A DNA stretch of 64,000 bases from Balaenoptera acutorostrata (GCF_949987535.1 NC_080064.1:128616708-128680707), one strand, 5' to 3'; shown: positions 1 through 14,100, counted from the first letter of the stretch. Numbers and translations are program-made. The notes: generated from the letters alone by a model not told the origin.

Positions 1-53
1 GAGTTTTCTCAATCACCTGAAAATAATCACTTCTCTTTCTCCATTTGCTTTGG

Positions 54-360
54 GTTTTTTTTTTTTTTTTAATTTTATTTATTTATTTATTTATTTTTGG
101 CTGTGTTGGGTCTTCGTTTCCGTGCGAGGGCTCCCTCCGGTTGCGGCAAGCGGGGGCCACTCCCAATCGTGGTGCACGGGCCTCTCGCCATCGTGGCCTC
201 TCTTGTTGCAGAGCACAGGCTCCAGACGCGCAGGCTCAGTAATTGTGGCTCACGGGCCTAGTTGCTCCGCGGCATGTGGGATCCTCCCAGACCAGGGCTC
301 AAACCCGTGTCCCCTGCATTGGCAGGCAGACTCCCAACCACTGCGCCACCAGGGAAGCCC
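54..360 (-). mobile_element. CHR-2-type SINE, antisense
   Basis: T run and (ATTT)n followed by the antisense SINE body, ending at ccaccagggaagcc. The flanking gctttgg occurs on both sides (47-53 and 361-367) as a TSD. Confidence 0.9.
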
Positions 361-867
361 GCTTTGGTTTGTTTTTCATTTTTAGGGATTGCTTTTTCTT
401 TTTTCTTTCATTTTAAAAATTACATAATAAACCATTTAAATCTTTCCAAAGTCAAAACTATGTAATAAGGTACATCCTCAGTCTTGCTTCCCTTCCTCAC
501 CTTATAAGTAACCATTTAAATTAGTTTCTGGTTTATCTTTTCAACGTTTCTTTGTAAAACTATAGAAAATGCACACACGTATTTCACTCTCTTCCTTAGA
601 TAAAAGACAACAAGTTATACACACTGCACACTAGGCAACCCCTTGTTTTCTCACTCAACAATGTATCCTGGTCATCCCTCCATATCAGTAGATCTTCCTT
701 ATTTCTCTTTATAGCTATGTAGGGCTCAATCGTGTGGATGAATCCTAGTTTATTCTAACTATCCTCTTAGAGATGGACATTTGGATTGCTTTCCGTCTTT
801 TACTAGTACAAATAATGCCTCAATAAAAACTGTGCCCATATGTCACTTCATATTTTTGTCAATATAT

Positions 868-950
868 ATATTTTTAAATTTTTTATTGAAGTATAGTTGA
901 TTTACAATGTTGTGTTAGTTTCAGGTGTACAGCAAAGTGGTTCAGATATA

Positions 951-1003
<53 letters not shown>

Positions 1004-1100
1004 TTTTTCAGATTCTTTTCCCTTATAGGTTATTATAAAATATTGAGCATAGTTCCCTGTCAGTGTATCTTTGAGATAGGTTCCTAGAATTGGGAAGGCT
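868..1100 (-). mobile_element. L1 3'-end fragment, antisense, with embedded (TA)n
   Basis: Reads ttgaagtatagttgattta then tttcaggtgtacagcaaagt, the complement of an artiodactyl L1 3' end, interrupted by an expanded (TA)n run at about 946-1000. The same signature recurs near 34.2, 41.0, 54.0, 57.2 and 63.5 kb. Confidence 0.8.
946..1001. repeat. (TA)n microsatellite inside L1 fragment
   Basis: Roughly 55 nt of alternating TA with one c interruption. Likely length-variable. Confidence 0.9.
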
Positions 1101-1109
1101 AGATCAAAA

Positions 1110-1225
1110 AGTAAATGCATATATAATAAATGTATACATATATAATAAATACATACATAATAAATAAATACATACATACATACATACAGAGAGAAAGAGG
1201 GAGAGACAGAGAGACAAAGGGAAAG
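1110..1225. repeat. (TACA)n / (GAGA)n low-complexity tract
   Basis: Imperfect atac/ataa units, then a gaga-rich purine stretch. The 110-residue ORF called across it is an artefact of the repeat. Confidence 0.8.
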
Positions 1226-1239
1226 AACACACAAAATTC

Positions 1240-1855
1240 ATGCCTGGAGTTATTTTAAATGAGACTTTGTCCAAGACGTTTCTCTTCCAGAAGCAAAGCA
1301 ACCTCATTAGAAAGAACAGATGCAGATAGCAGGGTGGCTTGTGAACAGCCAGCTAAGGGAGAGGCGTTGTCCATGTTGTTAAGGGGACTGCTGTCAAGAC
1401 CCCAGCAGAGGAGTCACTGAGAAGCTCAGAGAGCACTGACGTCACCATCTACCACGACAGGGAACACCAGTACCAGACCACGTTATCGCCAGCGACTAAG
1501 ACCTTGCTCAGCTGTGGGCTGTGGTTCTCAAGGCTTACCAGTTTGCCTTTCGTGTTACTTGCCCACGACAGTGCCCTTAGTCACTGTGGGTTAGAGTGAG
1601 TGTACCCATAGCCAGCACGATGAAAGGGAAACAAAACTGATGTCCTAAGCAACGTTTGAGACGGTGTAACAGGGACCATAACAAGGAAAAGTGAGCAGCA
1701 TCCGTCCTGTCAAGCATGTTCAGTGGCCCCTTTGAAAGGCGGGACCAGCAAGAACCCTGAAATGGCCGCTTTCAGACACATCTTAAGGAATCTGATGAAG
1801 TCTGGACCTGGAGAATGAGTGCAGATGGCAAGGCCTCAGGATAGCAATAGGTTAC
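1240..1855. other. Unassigned, GC-richer intron segment
   Basis: About 600 nt without recognisable SINE, LINE or LTR sequence and with several CpGs. One plus frame stays open from roughly 1365 to 1595 and reads DVTIYHDREHQYQTT in its middle, but there is no start, no splice context and no protein I recognise. It could be an old processed pseudogene or plain intron. Confidence 0.35.
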
Positions 1856-1859
1856 TCAC

Positions 1860-2134
1860 GTGTCTAGTTCTTTGGGGATACCCCTGACGTTGAGGTCCAG
1901 GCAGACCTTGTTGAGGATGTCCTTAGGCTGCATGGCTCCAAGGGTGACATAGGTGGTGTTCCTGTTCTTCATTATGGCACTGGCAGCTGCACAGGGTATG
2001 TCGATGAAGGGAGACAGGGACATGATGATGAAGATGGGAACAGACCGGATAAGCTTCTCCATAAAGGTCCAGGAGGCTGAATCGATAAACTGGCCTTCAT
2101 CGATGATGAAAATAATCCTTTCTTCTTTCACTGT
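1860..2134 (-). CDS. ADCY10: ADCY10 coding exon 16, Walker B (residues 634-724)
   Basis: 275 nt, acceptor TTGTCCAG|ACAGTG, donor GACAC|GTGAGT. It starts [27 protein letters not shown] is a Walker B motif, with human Ala after DE replaced by Gly. It ends in [12 protein letters not shown] followed by 2 nt of a split codon (human Ser-Tyr-Leu continues). A short antisense SINE sits about 50 nt upstream of its acceptor (2181-2326). No further ADCY10 exon was recognised in 1-1859. Confidence 0.97.
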
Positions 2135-5100
2135 CTGGACAAGGTGGAGAAACAGAAAGAAAAATGCTGTAGGACTTCAGGGGTTTTTTTTGTTTTTGTT
2201 TTTGTTTTTGTTTGTTTTTTTGGCTGCACCGAGCAGCTTGTGGGATCTCAGTTCCCCGACCAGGGATTGAACCCAGGCCATGGCAGTGAAAGCGCCAAAT
2301 CCTAACTAGACCACCAGGGAACTCCCGTGACTTCTGTTTTTTATACACATGTATGGGTATGCATGTGTATCCACCGAGTTTTGTGAAGCTAAGTTAAATC
2401 TGTTCTTTCCAATAACTTTGCGTTAATTTAGATTCCGCTAATTGGAATCTGTGGCAATTGGGACAGAACTGGCTGGAATAGACTGTTACTTGGTCAAATC
2501 TTTGTGTAAAGATAATGTGAATATATAGGATAGATGGGATTGTAGTCAAGTTAAACAGCCATTACATAAAAATTACTGAGGTTTACTTCAAGTCATTCTA
2601 ATCTATTGAAAAATGAAGGTCTCCTGGAAATACATTGACATTTATTCAGCCAACATCGATTCAACACATACTTACCAAGCACCCACTGGGCTAGGTGCTG
2701 GAGGCAGAGTGCTGAGAGAAACTCACCTGGTCCTTGCCCTGCTGGCAGTTTATGCTGTTCTAGCTTGAGCTATGGCACATGTTACACTTAAAAACAGATC
2801 GTGTGGGCTTCCCTGGTGGCGCAGTGGTTGGGAATCCGCCTGCCAATGCAGGGGACACGGGTTCGAGCCCTGGTCTGGGAAGATCCCACATGCCGTGGAG
2901 CAACTAGGCCCGTGAGCCACAACTACTGAGCCTGCGCGTCTGGAGCCTGTGCTCTGCAACAAGAGAGGCCGCGATACTGAGAGGCCTGCGCCCCGCGATG
3001 AAGAGTGGCCCCCGCTTGCCGCAACTAGAGAAAGCCCTCGCACAGAAACGAAGACCCAACACAGCCAAAAATAAATAAATAAATAATAATTAAAAAAAAA
3101 AAAACAGATCGTGTGTCCCTTTTCTTGTGTAGACTACCTTTCCCTAACTAGTCTGAATTATTTATTTACTCATTAAGCATTTATTGTGCATCTGTTAGGG
3201 TCAGGTACTGTTTTAAGCACTGGAGATAAAGTATTAGACAAAATATAGAGCTTACATTTAGTGTGAGCCCCTGCATAGCGGGCCCTGCATTTCCATAGTG
3301 TAACATGTCTAAATGGAGAAAACCTTCCCCACTCTTACTGCTCCAGACTGCTCTTGGCTTCTTTTGTTTCCCTCTGGGAAGAGATTGGGTTAAGCCATTC
3401 TTTCCCTCTGCATGTTTTTATAAACTAGAGCAGCAAAGGCTACATTCAAATTTCAAATTTCAGAAGATGATCATTATAAAGTAGTATAGCCTGCCTTATC
3501 ACATATACGTAAGTCCCCTCTTACACCCCCATTCTGTCACCAGATCGTTAGTTCTTCACTGACCCTGAGAACATTTTAATGAATAGGGGTTAGCATCCCA
3601 TTGTTTTGTTTTGTTTTGTATTTGACTAATATCTTTAAAACTACAGGGCAGGGAGTTCCCTGGTGGCGCAGTGGTTGAGAGTCTGTCTGCCAAGGCAGGG
3701 GACACGGGTTCGAGCCCTGGTCCAGGGAGATTGATCCCACATGCCACAGAGCAACTAAGCCCGTGAGCCACAACTACTGAGCCTGTGCTCTAGAGCCCAC
3801 AAGCCAAAACTACTGAGCCTGCAAGCCACAACTACTAAAGCCTGCGCACCTAGAGCCCGTGCTCCACAGCAAGAGAAGTCACCGCAATGAGAAGACCACG
3901 AATTGCAACAAAGAGTAGCTCCCGCTCACCGCAACTAGAGAAAGCCCCCGCACAGCAACAAAGACCCAACGCAGTCAAATAAATAAACAAACAAATAAAT
4001 AAATAAAAACTACGGGGCAGTTAGAAATGTGAGTTTTAGTCATAGAATAGCCTTGTCAGTGAATTATTTGTGAATTGGGGAGAGTAAAGCAGGAACCAAA
4101 AAACCTACATGAATTCAATAGTACACCAACTGAGAAGTTTCAAAACAAAAACAAACAACTAAACAGATTCCTAGGCCCAAACCAAGCCCTTTTCAATTTG
4201 GGGTAGAATTCACAAATCCATATATTTTATGAAGCTTCCTGGATACTTGTGATGCAAACAGTCCAAAGCCTGCCATTTAGAAACTACTGATATGGCCTTA
4301 TTTGCCTGCAGTGGAGAAGAAGGAAGTTGTATTATAAACTTACACAATGCCACAAACTTGAATTGTTTATTTATGATGTGACAGACACTCTGCTGGTCAA
4401 TAGTGATACAAGAATGAGAAAGAGGCTCCCTTTCCTTAAGAAGCTCACAACCTCCTGAGGGGGAGAGACACATATATAAGTAGCAAATTGCAATACAGTA
4501 TGGAAAATACAATAAGAAATATGTTCAAAGTGTTACAGAAACACAGCAGAAGAGGAATTAGTCATGCCTTGTGATTTGGGGGAGTTCTCATTGAAGAGGT
4601 GACATTGAATGATGAGAAGCATTTCTCCAGGTTAAAAAAAAAAAAAGTCTTTTGGCTTTTATCTTATTAGTATTGAGAATTAATTGGATAGTATAAAGCA
4701 CAGGTTGGAGCGATTTGCATACACTTTGGCAGTTGTATGGAGGATGAATTGGAGTGGAGACGTATGAGGCACAGAGATTAGTTGGAAAGCTATGGAAATA
4801 GTCCAGAAAGAGAAAGAGGCTGAACTACAGTAGGGAACAGAGGACGGGGAGATTCCAGAGTCAGTCTGAGGTAGACATGGTAGGACTTGTCAACTGAGTA
4901 AATGTAGAAGATGTGGCAACTGGTGAGGAAGGGAGCAAAGATAACTTTAAATGACGTGTGAATGAATTTGCTATTAACTAAATCAAGGGTCAGGATCAGG
5001 ATGAGGAAGGTAGGGCACTAAAGTAGGGAAAAAAATGAATTTAGTATTAGACACTGAACTGAGTGTGAGTCCCCATATCCAAGTGGAATATACAGTTCTT

Positions 5101-8100
5101 GGAAATATGGTTTTGGTGCTTATACGAGAGCTGAGGAATGGGATATAAAGTTGGTGATCATCAACATATTATGGACAGTCATGATATTACTCAGAGAGAA
5201 AAAGTTAACATTGGTTGAGTGTTTCCAATGAAAGAGGCACTATTCTAAGTTTTACACATAATCTAGTCATTTAAACCTTACAGCCCTGTGAGCTAGGTAC
5301 TATTATTTCCTCATTTTATAGAAGGTAAAGTAAAAGCATGGACAGGTTGAGTCACTTGATCAAGGTTACCCAGGTAGCAAGTGATAGGCCTAAGGGCTCA
5401 AACCTTGGTAGACTGATTACAGAGCCTATATACATAACCAGTTTGATAGACTGCATCTCATACAGAGGGAGAGAAAAAGAGGACTGGTTTTAAGGTGAGG
5501 CCAAACTCCCAGGAGTAATGTTAAAGGACTCCTTTCAAGCACAGCTAAATTCTGAACAGACTCTTAGCTTGAGGTTTGGAAGGAAGGAGGAAAATGAAAC
5601 ACTTTGGGTTAAATCTTTCACATACTTCAAAGCTTCTTGCCATTGGAGTCTAAACCCTTGAGGCCACCTGGCTTTGTGGTGAGATGCCCAGTTTCCCCCT
5701 CCCCATTATTTGACCCATAGACGCTCTTACTTGCTCCAAGATCTTCATAAACAACGCTTCCAACTGCTTCTGCTTTCTCATGGCGCTCATCCTGGAAACC
5801 TCTCGTGAAATAGGGAACTGTATAAAGAATTATGAGAATATTGAGTATGGGCAAATAGCAGAGGGAACTACTAGTTGTATGACTCTGGCAATTCACTTTA
5901 CTGTTCTGTGCCTTAAAATCCTCATGTGTTAGATAATCCATAACATCCCTTCCAGCTCTAATACTCTATGTCATTGAATCTAATAGATACAGGAAAGAAC
6001 AGGGCACATTCTTGTCTTTGCATTGGCAGTCACCTGTGGGAGTAGAGTGATTTCGTGCCCTGGACTAGCTAGTACAGTATAGCTATGATGGGAAGGTGAG
6101 AAAAGAAATGAATCATCAGGTGGCTATTTGGGTTTTCTTGAGTCTGGTACCAATATATCTCAGGAAGGTGGCTCATTCAAGGATTGGGAGCCATTTCCTT
6201 ACCACTTGGACGCTCCAGATGAGAAAAGAAGAGGATAATAAAGGCCAAAGAGATGAAAAGTCATAAAGCATCAGGGAAGAGTGGTCACATCTACCCTTTC
6301 ACTATTTCTCACAGGAGTCTAACATTAGCTAGTTACCTGCACATGGAAAATGTCATTAAGAAGACAATGGAACTTTTCATCCAGCAGTGACTTGACTTTA
6401 TTTTGAAGGTTGGTCTGTCGTTCTTTATAATGTTTGCAAGTATCCAGACCTAGTACATTGGCCATGAGTATCTGGATGGTATAAAAATTTTGATGGAAGC
6501 TGATCTTAGTCAACGCAATAGCAATAGTCCTGTTTATAAGAAAGTCAAGAATCAGAGTTTTAAAATATATTTTTTGAAAACAATAAAGGTTGAAGAAAAG
6601 CCCTGACTCTTCATATTCAGTTGTAATGACAGATTTCCCACGCTATCTGGAAGCTGTTCTTTATTTGTGCTTCAGATACCCTCCCTTATTCCACTATGTT
6701 TCTAAGCTCTGTAAATGTATCCTAGCTATCCCCTCTTCTCTAGCCCTACCACCAATGCCTGGCTTCAGGCCCTCATACTCTCACCTATACTCCCTAACAG
6801 CATACTACTACCCCTGTCTAGCACCAAGACTCTCTGAATGCATCACCTTTATGGAAGCCTGAAGCACCTAGATAGATGCAAGTCTAGGCTAAGTCTAGAC
6901 TCCTTCATGTGACATATAAGCCTTTCCAAGGCCTCATTGTCATTTCTTGCCACTCTCTGCCCAGCAGTCTACCCTCCACCAGCAACAAACCGGTGAGTGT
7001 TCCCTGCACATCCAACTGTTTCTTCTCTTTATGCCTTTGCTTCCCTCGGCCTGGAGTGTTATCACTTCTCACAGTCCCTCCTAATCCCTCATTTCCTGTT
7101 CATTTATAAATCTCAGCTCAGGAGTAACCTCCTGGAAATCTTCCCTGATGCCCTCAGGTTGGATGACATACCGCTCTTTCTCGTAGCTTTTACAGTACTC
7201 TATTGCGTGCTTCTATCAGTGTCCTCACCACATTCTATTTTTACTGTCATCTCTCTTTCCTTCTCTTTTGCGAGAACTCCTTGAGGGTAGGGATCAGATA
7301 TTATTCGTCTTCAAGGCTTTGCAACTTGTTATGGATTGATTTATGCACCCCTCCCCCCACCAATTCATATGCTGAAGTCTTAGCCCTCAGAATGTGACCT
7401 TATTTGGGAATAGGGTCATTGCAGATGTAACTAGGTAAGTTAAGATGAGGCCATACTGGCATAGGGTGGGCCCCTAATCCAATATGACTGTCTCTTTATA
7501 GGAAGGGGAAATTTGGGGGACTCCCTGGCGGTCCAGTGGTTAGGACTCGGTGCTTTCACTGGTGTGGCCCAGGTTCAATCCCTGGTTGGGGAACTAAGAT
7601 CCCGCAAGCCACACAGTGGGAAAAAAAAAGGAAGAGGGAAATTTTTGGACACAGACAGCACACATGGAGAACATCATGTGAAGATGGAGGCAGAGACTGG
7701 GGTGATGCTTATACAAGCCAATGAACACCAATGACTGCCAGCAAGCCACCAGAAGCTAGGAAAGAGGCACAGAACAGATTGTCCCTCACAGCTGATGGAA
7801 GGAACCAACTTTACGACACCTGGATCTTGGACTTCTACCCTCTTGTACACTGAGAAAATATACTTTTGTTGCTTAAGCCACCTAGCTTGTGGTGCTTTGT
7901 CATGGTAGCTCTAGCAAACTAACACAGCACTTAGTTCCTGGAACATAGTAGGTACTCAGTAAGTGATGGAATAAATGAGTGTCTTCTGGTTATTTTGAAT
8001 TATCCCCTCAGCAATGTTAAAGATATTTTAAAACTAGTCTTTCTCAGGCCTGACATTAAAAAAGAGTAGAAACACAGCTAAAAATAAGATTAATAAGAAT

Positions 8101-11100
8101 TTTCCCCTTAAAGCCTTTAGGTTAGATGGTGAAAGGATGTGAGACACCATTACCATTGTCTTGGTCATCATCACTGTTATTGAATACCATACTGTCCACC
8201 TCCATGAGATGGGTTGTCCCAAAGAGAGCCCTCATGACATTCCTTATATGAAAAGAGACAAACAGCATGAGGTAAGTACATCAGCTCTGCCTTCCGAAGG
8301 AAAATCCAGAGGCCTTTCATTCTCTAACCATACTCTCAGGGCTCAGTGGTTTGAACTAGTGATTCCCTGTCAGCCACATGGATAAACTTACGTATTTGTT
8401 CTGCAAACCCAATCTATCCTCAACATTTATACCAGTTGTTCTCAAACTGTGCATTAGGAAACTTAAAAATATCAATGTCCAAGTCTGTCCTGGCATTAAA
8501 TCAGGATCTCCAGGGGTCAGCCCATCTTCCATTTTCTCAGTTTGATATGTTTATCATTAATTATTTATCTAGCACAAGGGGCATGACACCCAACAATAAC
8601 TGATAGATTGTGGATAGTTTACATAAGGCAACTTATATAAAGGAGAGGAACATTGAAACAAATGAAACTCTTAAGGATGTCAGGATTCTCTGGATTCACA
8701 AAAAAATGGTCATTGCAAGACACTCACCTGTGGTTCTCACCTTGGGCCAGGTACTCAATTTCTACTAGTATCTGGCTTTTTCCATATCCCGATAATCCTT
8801 CGTACATCAGGACTCGGCTGCAGTTAGATATCAAAAATTCCTTCATAGTACACATGAAGTATTTGATCTCCTTATCGCGTCCTGTTATTTTCATTTTTTA
8901 AAAAGGGAGCAAACCCAATCAACATAAAATAGTTTAGAAACATAAAAAACATAAAAAAGCACATAGTGATACAGCTTCTAAGAATACCCTTGGAATTTCC
9001 ATGGCATTGTTCATGGAGTTTCTTGAGGTCCTGTGCACTTTAAAATTTTTAAAAATCTTTCTCTAGAACTTTCCAGTTAACAGTGTGGTTTTACAGTTTT
9101 GTTTTGGTTTGGTTTGGTTTGGTTTTTTTTGATTCCCACAAGCTGTGAGGGAAAGGATTCTTATAATGCTCATTATGATGTCCATTTAATTTTAATGTAG
9201 AAAACTGAGATTTGCTTAAATTATACAACCAGGAATTAAACCAGGGCTATCTGACCCTAATGCTTGTTTTCTTTTCCTTTTTCTGTAACACACTAGAAGT
9301 AACTATAGATTATTATATTAGGAAATCAACTTATTAAAGTTAAGGTTCCCATGTTGAAAAATACGGATAAAATTTTTTTATTTCTGATTCTGTGAAGGAA
9401 ACTTGCTCTTTGTAAATGAGAAATTATACTTATCTCAGGGCTACTAAAAGTATTAACAGTGACTAAAAAAATTCAATTTGCTTTAAAAAACTCATATATA
9501 GATTAATTCTATCATAAGAACAACCTAAATTCTTAGTAAAAATAAATTATAGGTTTTTTTCCTTATTATAAAACTAATGCATGTTCACTGTAGAAAATAT
9601 AGAAAACTTAAAAAAGGAAAAGAAGAAAATAAAAGTCCTCTTGGGTTACAACACTATCACTCTTATTTTTCTTATGTATTTTTAAATATGTGTAACAGGA
9701 TGCCCTGACTGAAATCTGAAACTCAGCCTACAGTCTTTGAAACCTGGGTGGATACGAAGGAGTTGGCAGAACGGTAATTTCTGTCCAAAGAGCTGGAGAC
9801 CAAATCAGGGTTGACTCTTCCTTCTTTGCTGGACACATCACTGTGGAGGGCCCATTCTGTTCTCCATTGATAGAGTAAATACATACCTAGGTGTTAGCTA
9901 AAGTCTATTGAAAACCAAGACCACTACTCTAAGTTTAGATGTTTTATACAAAGAAGCTAAGTGTTTATTTGGTAATGTAAATTTCTGGGTAAGATTTCGT
10001 GAGAATTACTCTGCAGACCATATTGCTTCTTTTAGGTGAAACATTTCCTTTCTGAAAACGCATTTGAATTTCAATTTTGTGAGATGTGTAGTATTGCTCT
10101 TTGTCCTAAAGCTTACACAGGAACTTAGAAGATAAGGCCCAGAAGGCTGCAGAGCAGAATCTTCTAGCTGTTTTATGTTCTATTTGTATAGAACACATAC
10201 AGGTAAGAACTTACTGATTGTCTTTTTAGTTGGATTCTAAAATGAGGTTAACTCAACTTGCCTTGAAGTATGCATACCTTGTTTCTATTTGAACAAGGCC
10301 CTAATATCTGAGACTGTTGTATGCATTTTTGACCCTAAAAGAACACTTTTTGTTCATCTTAGTTTTGTTATCAGTTAGCATATACAATTTCATTTACAGG
10401 CACTCTTGTAAAAGAAGGGTATTTCCCATACTCCTAACCTCTGACAGTCTGTTTTTGGTTATAGCTTTAAGGAAAGATATGTGGGCCTGATCTTTACCTT
10501 ATACTGGTGAAATCAGGGCAAAAAGGCAAGTAGAGAGAATTCCCTGGCAGTCCAGTGGTTAGGACTCTGCGCTTTCAATGCTGAGGGCCTGGGTTTGATC
10601 CCTGTTCAGGGAACTAAGGTCTCACAAGCCGCTCAGCAGCAGCCGAAAAAGAAAACAAAACAAAACACACACACAGGGCTTCCCTGGTGGCGCAGTGGTT
10701 GAGAATCTGCCTGCCAATGCAGGGGACACGGGTTCAAGCCCTGGTCTGGGAAGATCCCACATGCCGCGGAGCAACTAGGCCCGTGAGCCACAATGACTGA
10801 GCCTGCGCGTCTGGAGCCTGTGCTCCACAACAAGAGAGGCCGCGATAGTGAGAGGCCCGCACACCAAGATGAAGAGTGGCCCCCGCTTGCCGCAACTGGA
10901 GAAAGCCCTTGCACAGAAACGAAGACCCAACACAGCCATAAATAAATAAGTTAATTAATTAAAAAAAAATTTTAAAAAACCCCCCCACACACAGAAAACA
11001 AACAAACAAACAAAGGCAACTAGACCAGACTGAGAAATATATGCATATTGTAGCAATGTATTCTAATATGTCTGTCATACTGAGTCCTCAATTTTGTAGA

Positions 11101-14100
11101 AAGGGTGTTAGGACTTCCATTTACTGTCAGTCATTATCACAACAAGCATATCCTAGGATGAAAAGTTAGGCCTCGGAGGAGGGTGAGAGTGGGCATTCCT
11201 TCTCCTTTCTAGCCTTCAAGAGTTTGGGGATCTGGACTTATAAGAAGTGATGTGCTTGCAGACTCTGAAAACTACCTGAATGCACTGAAAGTTAGGCATT
11301 GCTGCTGGCTCAAGTGCTCTTTGAAGTTCTGGAACTGTTGCCTTCTTTTATGCTCTGCTGACATCAAGATTCTGTCCTAATATTCCCCCAAGGTGTGGGA
11401 CAGAGCCTCTTCTCAATTGCCCTAACACAATTATGACCGAGATTTAATTTATAATGATACTTTTAGGGATGTTCACATCTAACAGATGAAAATTACAAGT
11501 GTTACTTGAAATGGCTGCCTTCAGAATCCACAGGCCAATCTTCACGTGGGTCTCTTCTCTACCTCATTTTATGTCTACTTCCCTGTATAGCCTTGAGTTA
11601 GCTTTCTTATGATAGGGTCCCTCTCACCAAGAATCACAAAAACATCACTGCCAGAGGGATCATAGCTCTAAATGTAAAAGGTAAAACAAAATTTCTGGAA
11701 GAGAATCTAGAAAAATATCTTCATGACTTTTGGGTGAGGAAAGATTTCTCAAACAGTATACAAAAGCACTAATTACAAAGAAAAAGATTGATAAATTGGA
11801 TTTCATTAAAATCAAAAATTGTGTTCATTAAATACATAATAGAGTAAATACATATAAATAGAGTAAATAGAGTAAATACATAATAGAGTAAAAAGGCAAG
11901 CACAGAATGGGAAAAGTTACATACACTAAAAACAAATAGACCCATTTTCAGAATATATAAATAATTCCAACAGATCTATAAAAAAATACAACCCAATTGA
12001 AAAATAGACAAAAGATTTGTACAGACACTTTATAAAAGATGATTTCCAAATGGCCAATAAATATTTGGAAAAGGCGCTCAACCACATCAGGGAAATACAG
12101 ATGGAAACCATGGTGAGATACCACTATAAGCCCAACAGAATTATTAAAATTATAAAGACTGAGAAAACTATCTACCAAAATTGTACACTTTGCCCCAACA
12201 GTATCACTCCTATATATATACTCAACAGCAGAAATGCATACATATGTTCACCATAAGACTTGTACAGAAATCTTTATGGCAGTATTATTCATAAGAACCC
12301 AAACTGGAAACAACTCAAACGTTATACAAAAGCAGAATGAATACATTGTTATATATTTATAAAAGGGAATATAGTCATCCCTCTGTATCCACAGGAGATT
12401 GGTTCCAGGACCCCCGGGGATATCACAATCTGCAGATGCTCAAGTCCCTTATATAAAATGGTGTAGTATTTGTATATAACCTAAACACATCCTCCTGTAT
12501 ACTTTAACTCATCTCTAGGTTAATTATAATAGCAAATACAATGTAAATGCTATGTAAATAGTTGCCAGTGTGCAGCAAATTCAAGTTTTGCTTTTGGGAA
12601 TTTTCTGGAATTAAAAAAAAGATTTTTTTTTGATTTGTGGTTGTTTGAATCCATGGATGCACACTCTGCAGATACAGAGGGCCAACTGTACTACACGGCA
12701 ATGAAAATGGATGAATTATAGCTACATCCAACAATATGGATGAGCTTCATAACGTAATGTTGATTTAAAGAAGGCTTACGTAATTACACAATATATGATT
12801 TCATTCATATACATTTTAAGAAGAGGCCTAAGTAATTTAGGGTGTTAGAAATCTTTGGGTAAAGGGAGAGGGATAAAGCATGTGAGGGTTTCCAGAGTAT
12901 TTTTCTATTTCTTGGCCTGGATGGTGATTATATATTCATTTTGTGATAATTCATTAAGCTGAAGACTTATCATTGGTGTACTTTTCTGTATGTTTTGTTA
13001 TAGTTCAATAAAGAGGTTTAAAAATCAAGGCTCACTACCTACCTAGCAAAGGGTAACCCTCATTTCTGTTGCAGATGAGGTATGCCATCCCAAACATGCT
13101 GAAGAGAAGAAAAGAAAAGATGTTAGCATCATATCAGGGAAATACTGAGAGCCAGAGGGACTAGTTCTTAGTTCCCAGAAAGCCTCCTTTTCAGTCTCCA
13201 ACAGGAATCTATCCCCTGTTATCAAGGGGTCTATCAAGGGGTGCAGATGCCAAGAGGAAGGGAAAGGAGAAGTTCTTACCTGGTAATAGAGTCTCCAAAC
13301 AACTTATGTAGCTGCCTTTACCACAGCACCTGGTACGTTGTTCAAAAAATGCTTGTTGAGTCTGCATTGGTAGAACTGACCCTTTTCTAGGGAAACCAGA
13401 TACTCAGTATGGGACCCAATAAAGTTAGATGTGTTATATTGTCTCACAGCATGGAAAGATTCTACCAGTTGCTCAAACAATGATCGTTCACCTTTGTGGA
13501 ACACATGCTATGTGCCTGGCAGTTTCAAGTGCTGTACGTGTATCATTTTCTTTACTCCTGACAAAAACCTTATTAAGAAGGTATTATTATTATTACGTCC
13601 ATTTTACAAATGAGAAAATTGAGGTACAGAGAATTTAACTTGAACAAGATCCCATGGCTAGTGGTGACAGAGGATAGTGACAGAGTCAGTATCTAAAACT
13701 AGGCCAGGGGCATATGCTTGCCCACTGCATAATATCATCTCTTGAAGGGGCCTTTTTAGACAAATGGCTCATTCCCTTGTTTATACTATCATACTACCTT
13801 GTTATGCCTCTGTTGTAGCACATACCAAAGTTTCCTATGTAATATACAGCTAATGTTGTGTATGTTGTCGTCCCCATTAGATTTCAGGACAGGAATCAGG
13901 CCCTGTTCATATTTGTATGTGTATTTCTATAGTCTCTTATTTGCAGAGATGGTATAGAGAAACCATAAAGAGGGCAGGCTTTGGGATCAGATAGTCCTGG
14001 TAGTTTCAGAAGCAGTAGATAGTTTCTGTGGTAGACTGACTGCATTAAAGGCGCCACGTCTTCATCCCTACTTGTATCTATGCCCTTTGCTATGTACTGT

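Larger units (their letters stand above)
11640..13022 (+). mobile_element. Old L1 (L1M-type) 3' portion, interrupted by MER2
   Basis: Decayed ORF2 tail and 3' end: aatttctggaagagaatcta, gatttccaaatggccaataa, ctcaaccacatcagggaaat, and after the MER2 insertion tacacggcaatgaaaatgg. It ends with caataaagaggtttaaaaa. ORF2 frames are broken throughout. Confidence 0.8.

Noticed and set aside
2806..2870. tRNA gene (A and B boxes present)
   Set aside because: The tRNA-like head belongs to a SINE; it lacks a foldable acceptor stem and is followed by SINE body and A-rich tail. The same applies to the other SINE heads.
7200..7300. Possible exon on the plus strand (95-residue ORF)
   Set aside because: The sequence is L2, and the frame has no coding signature.
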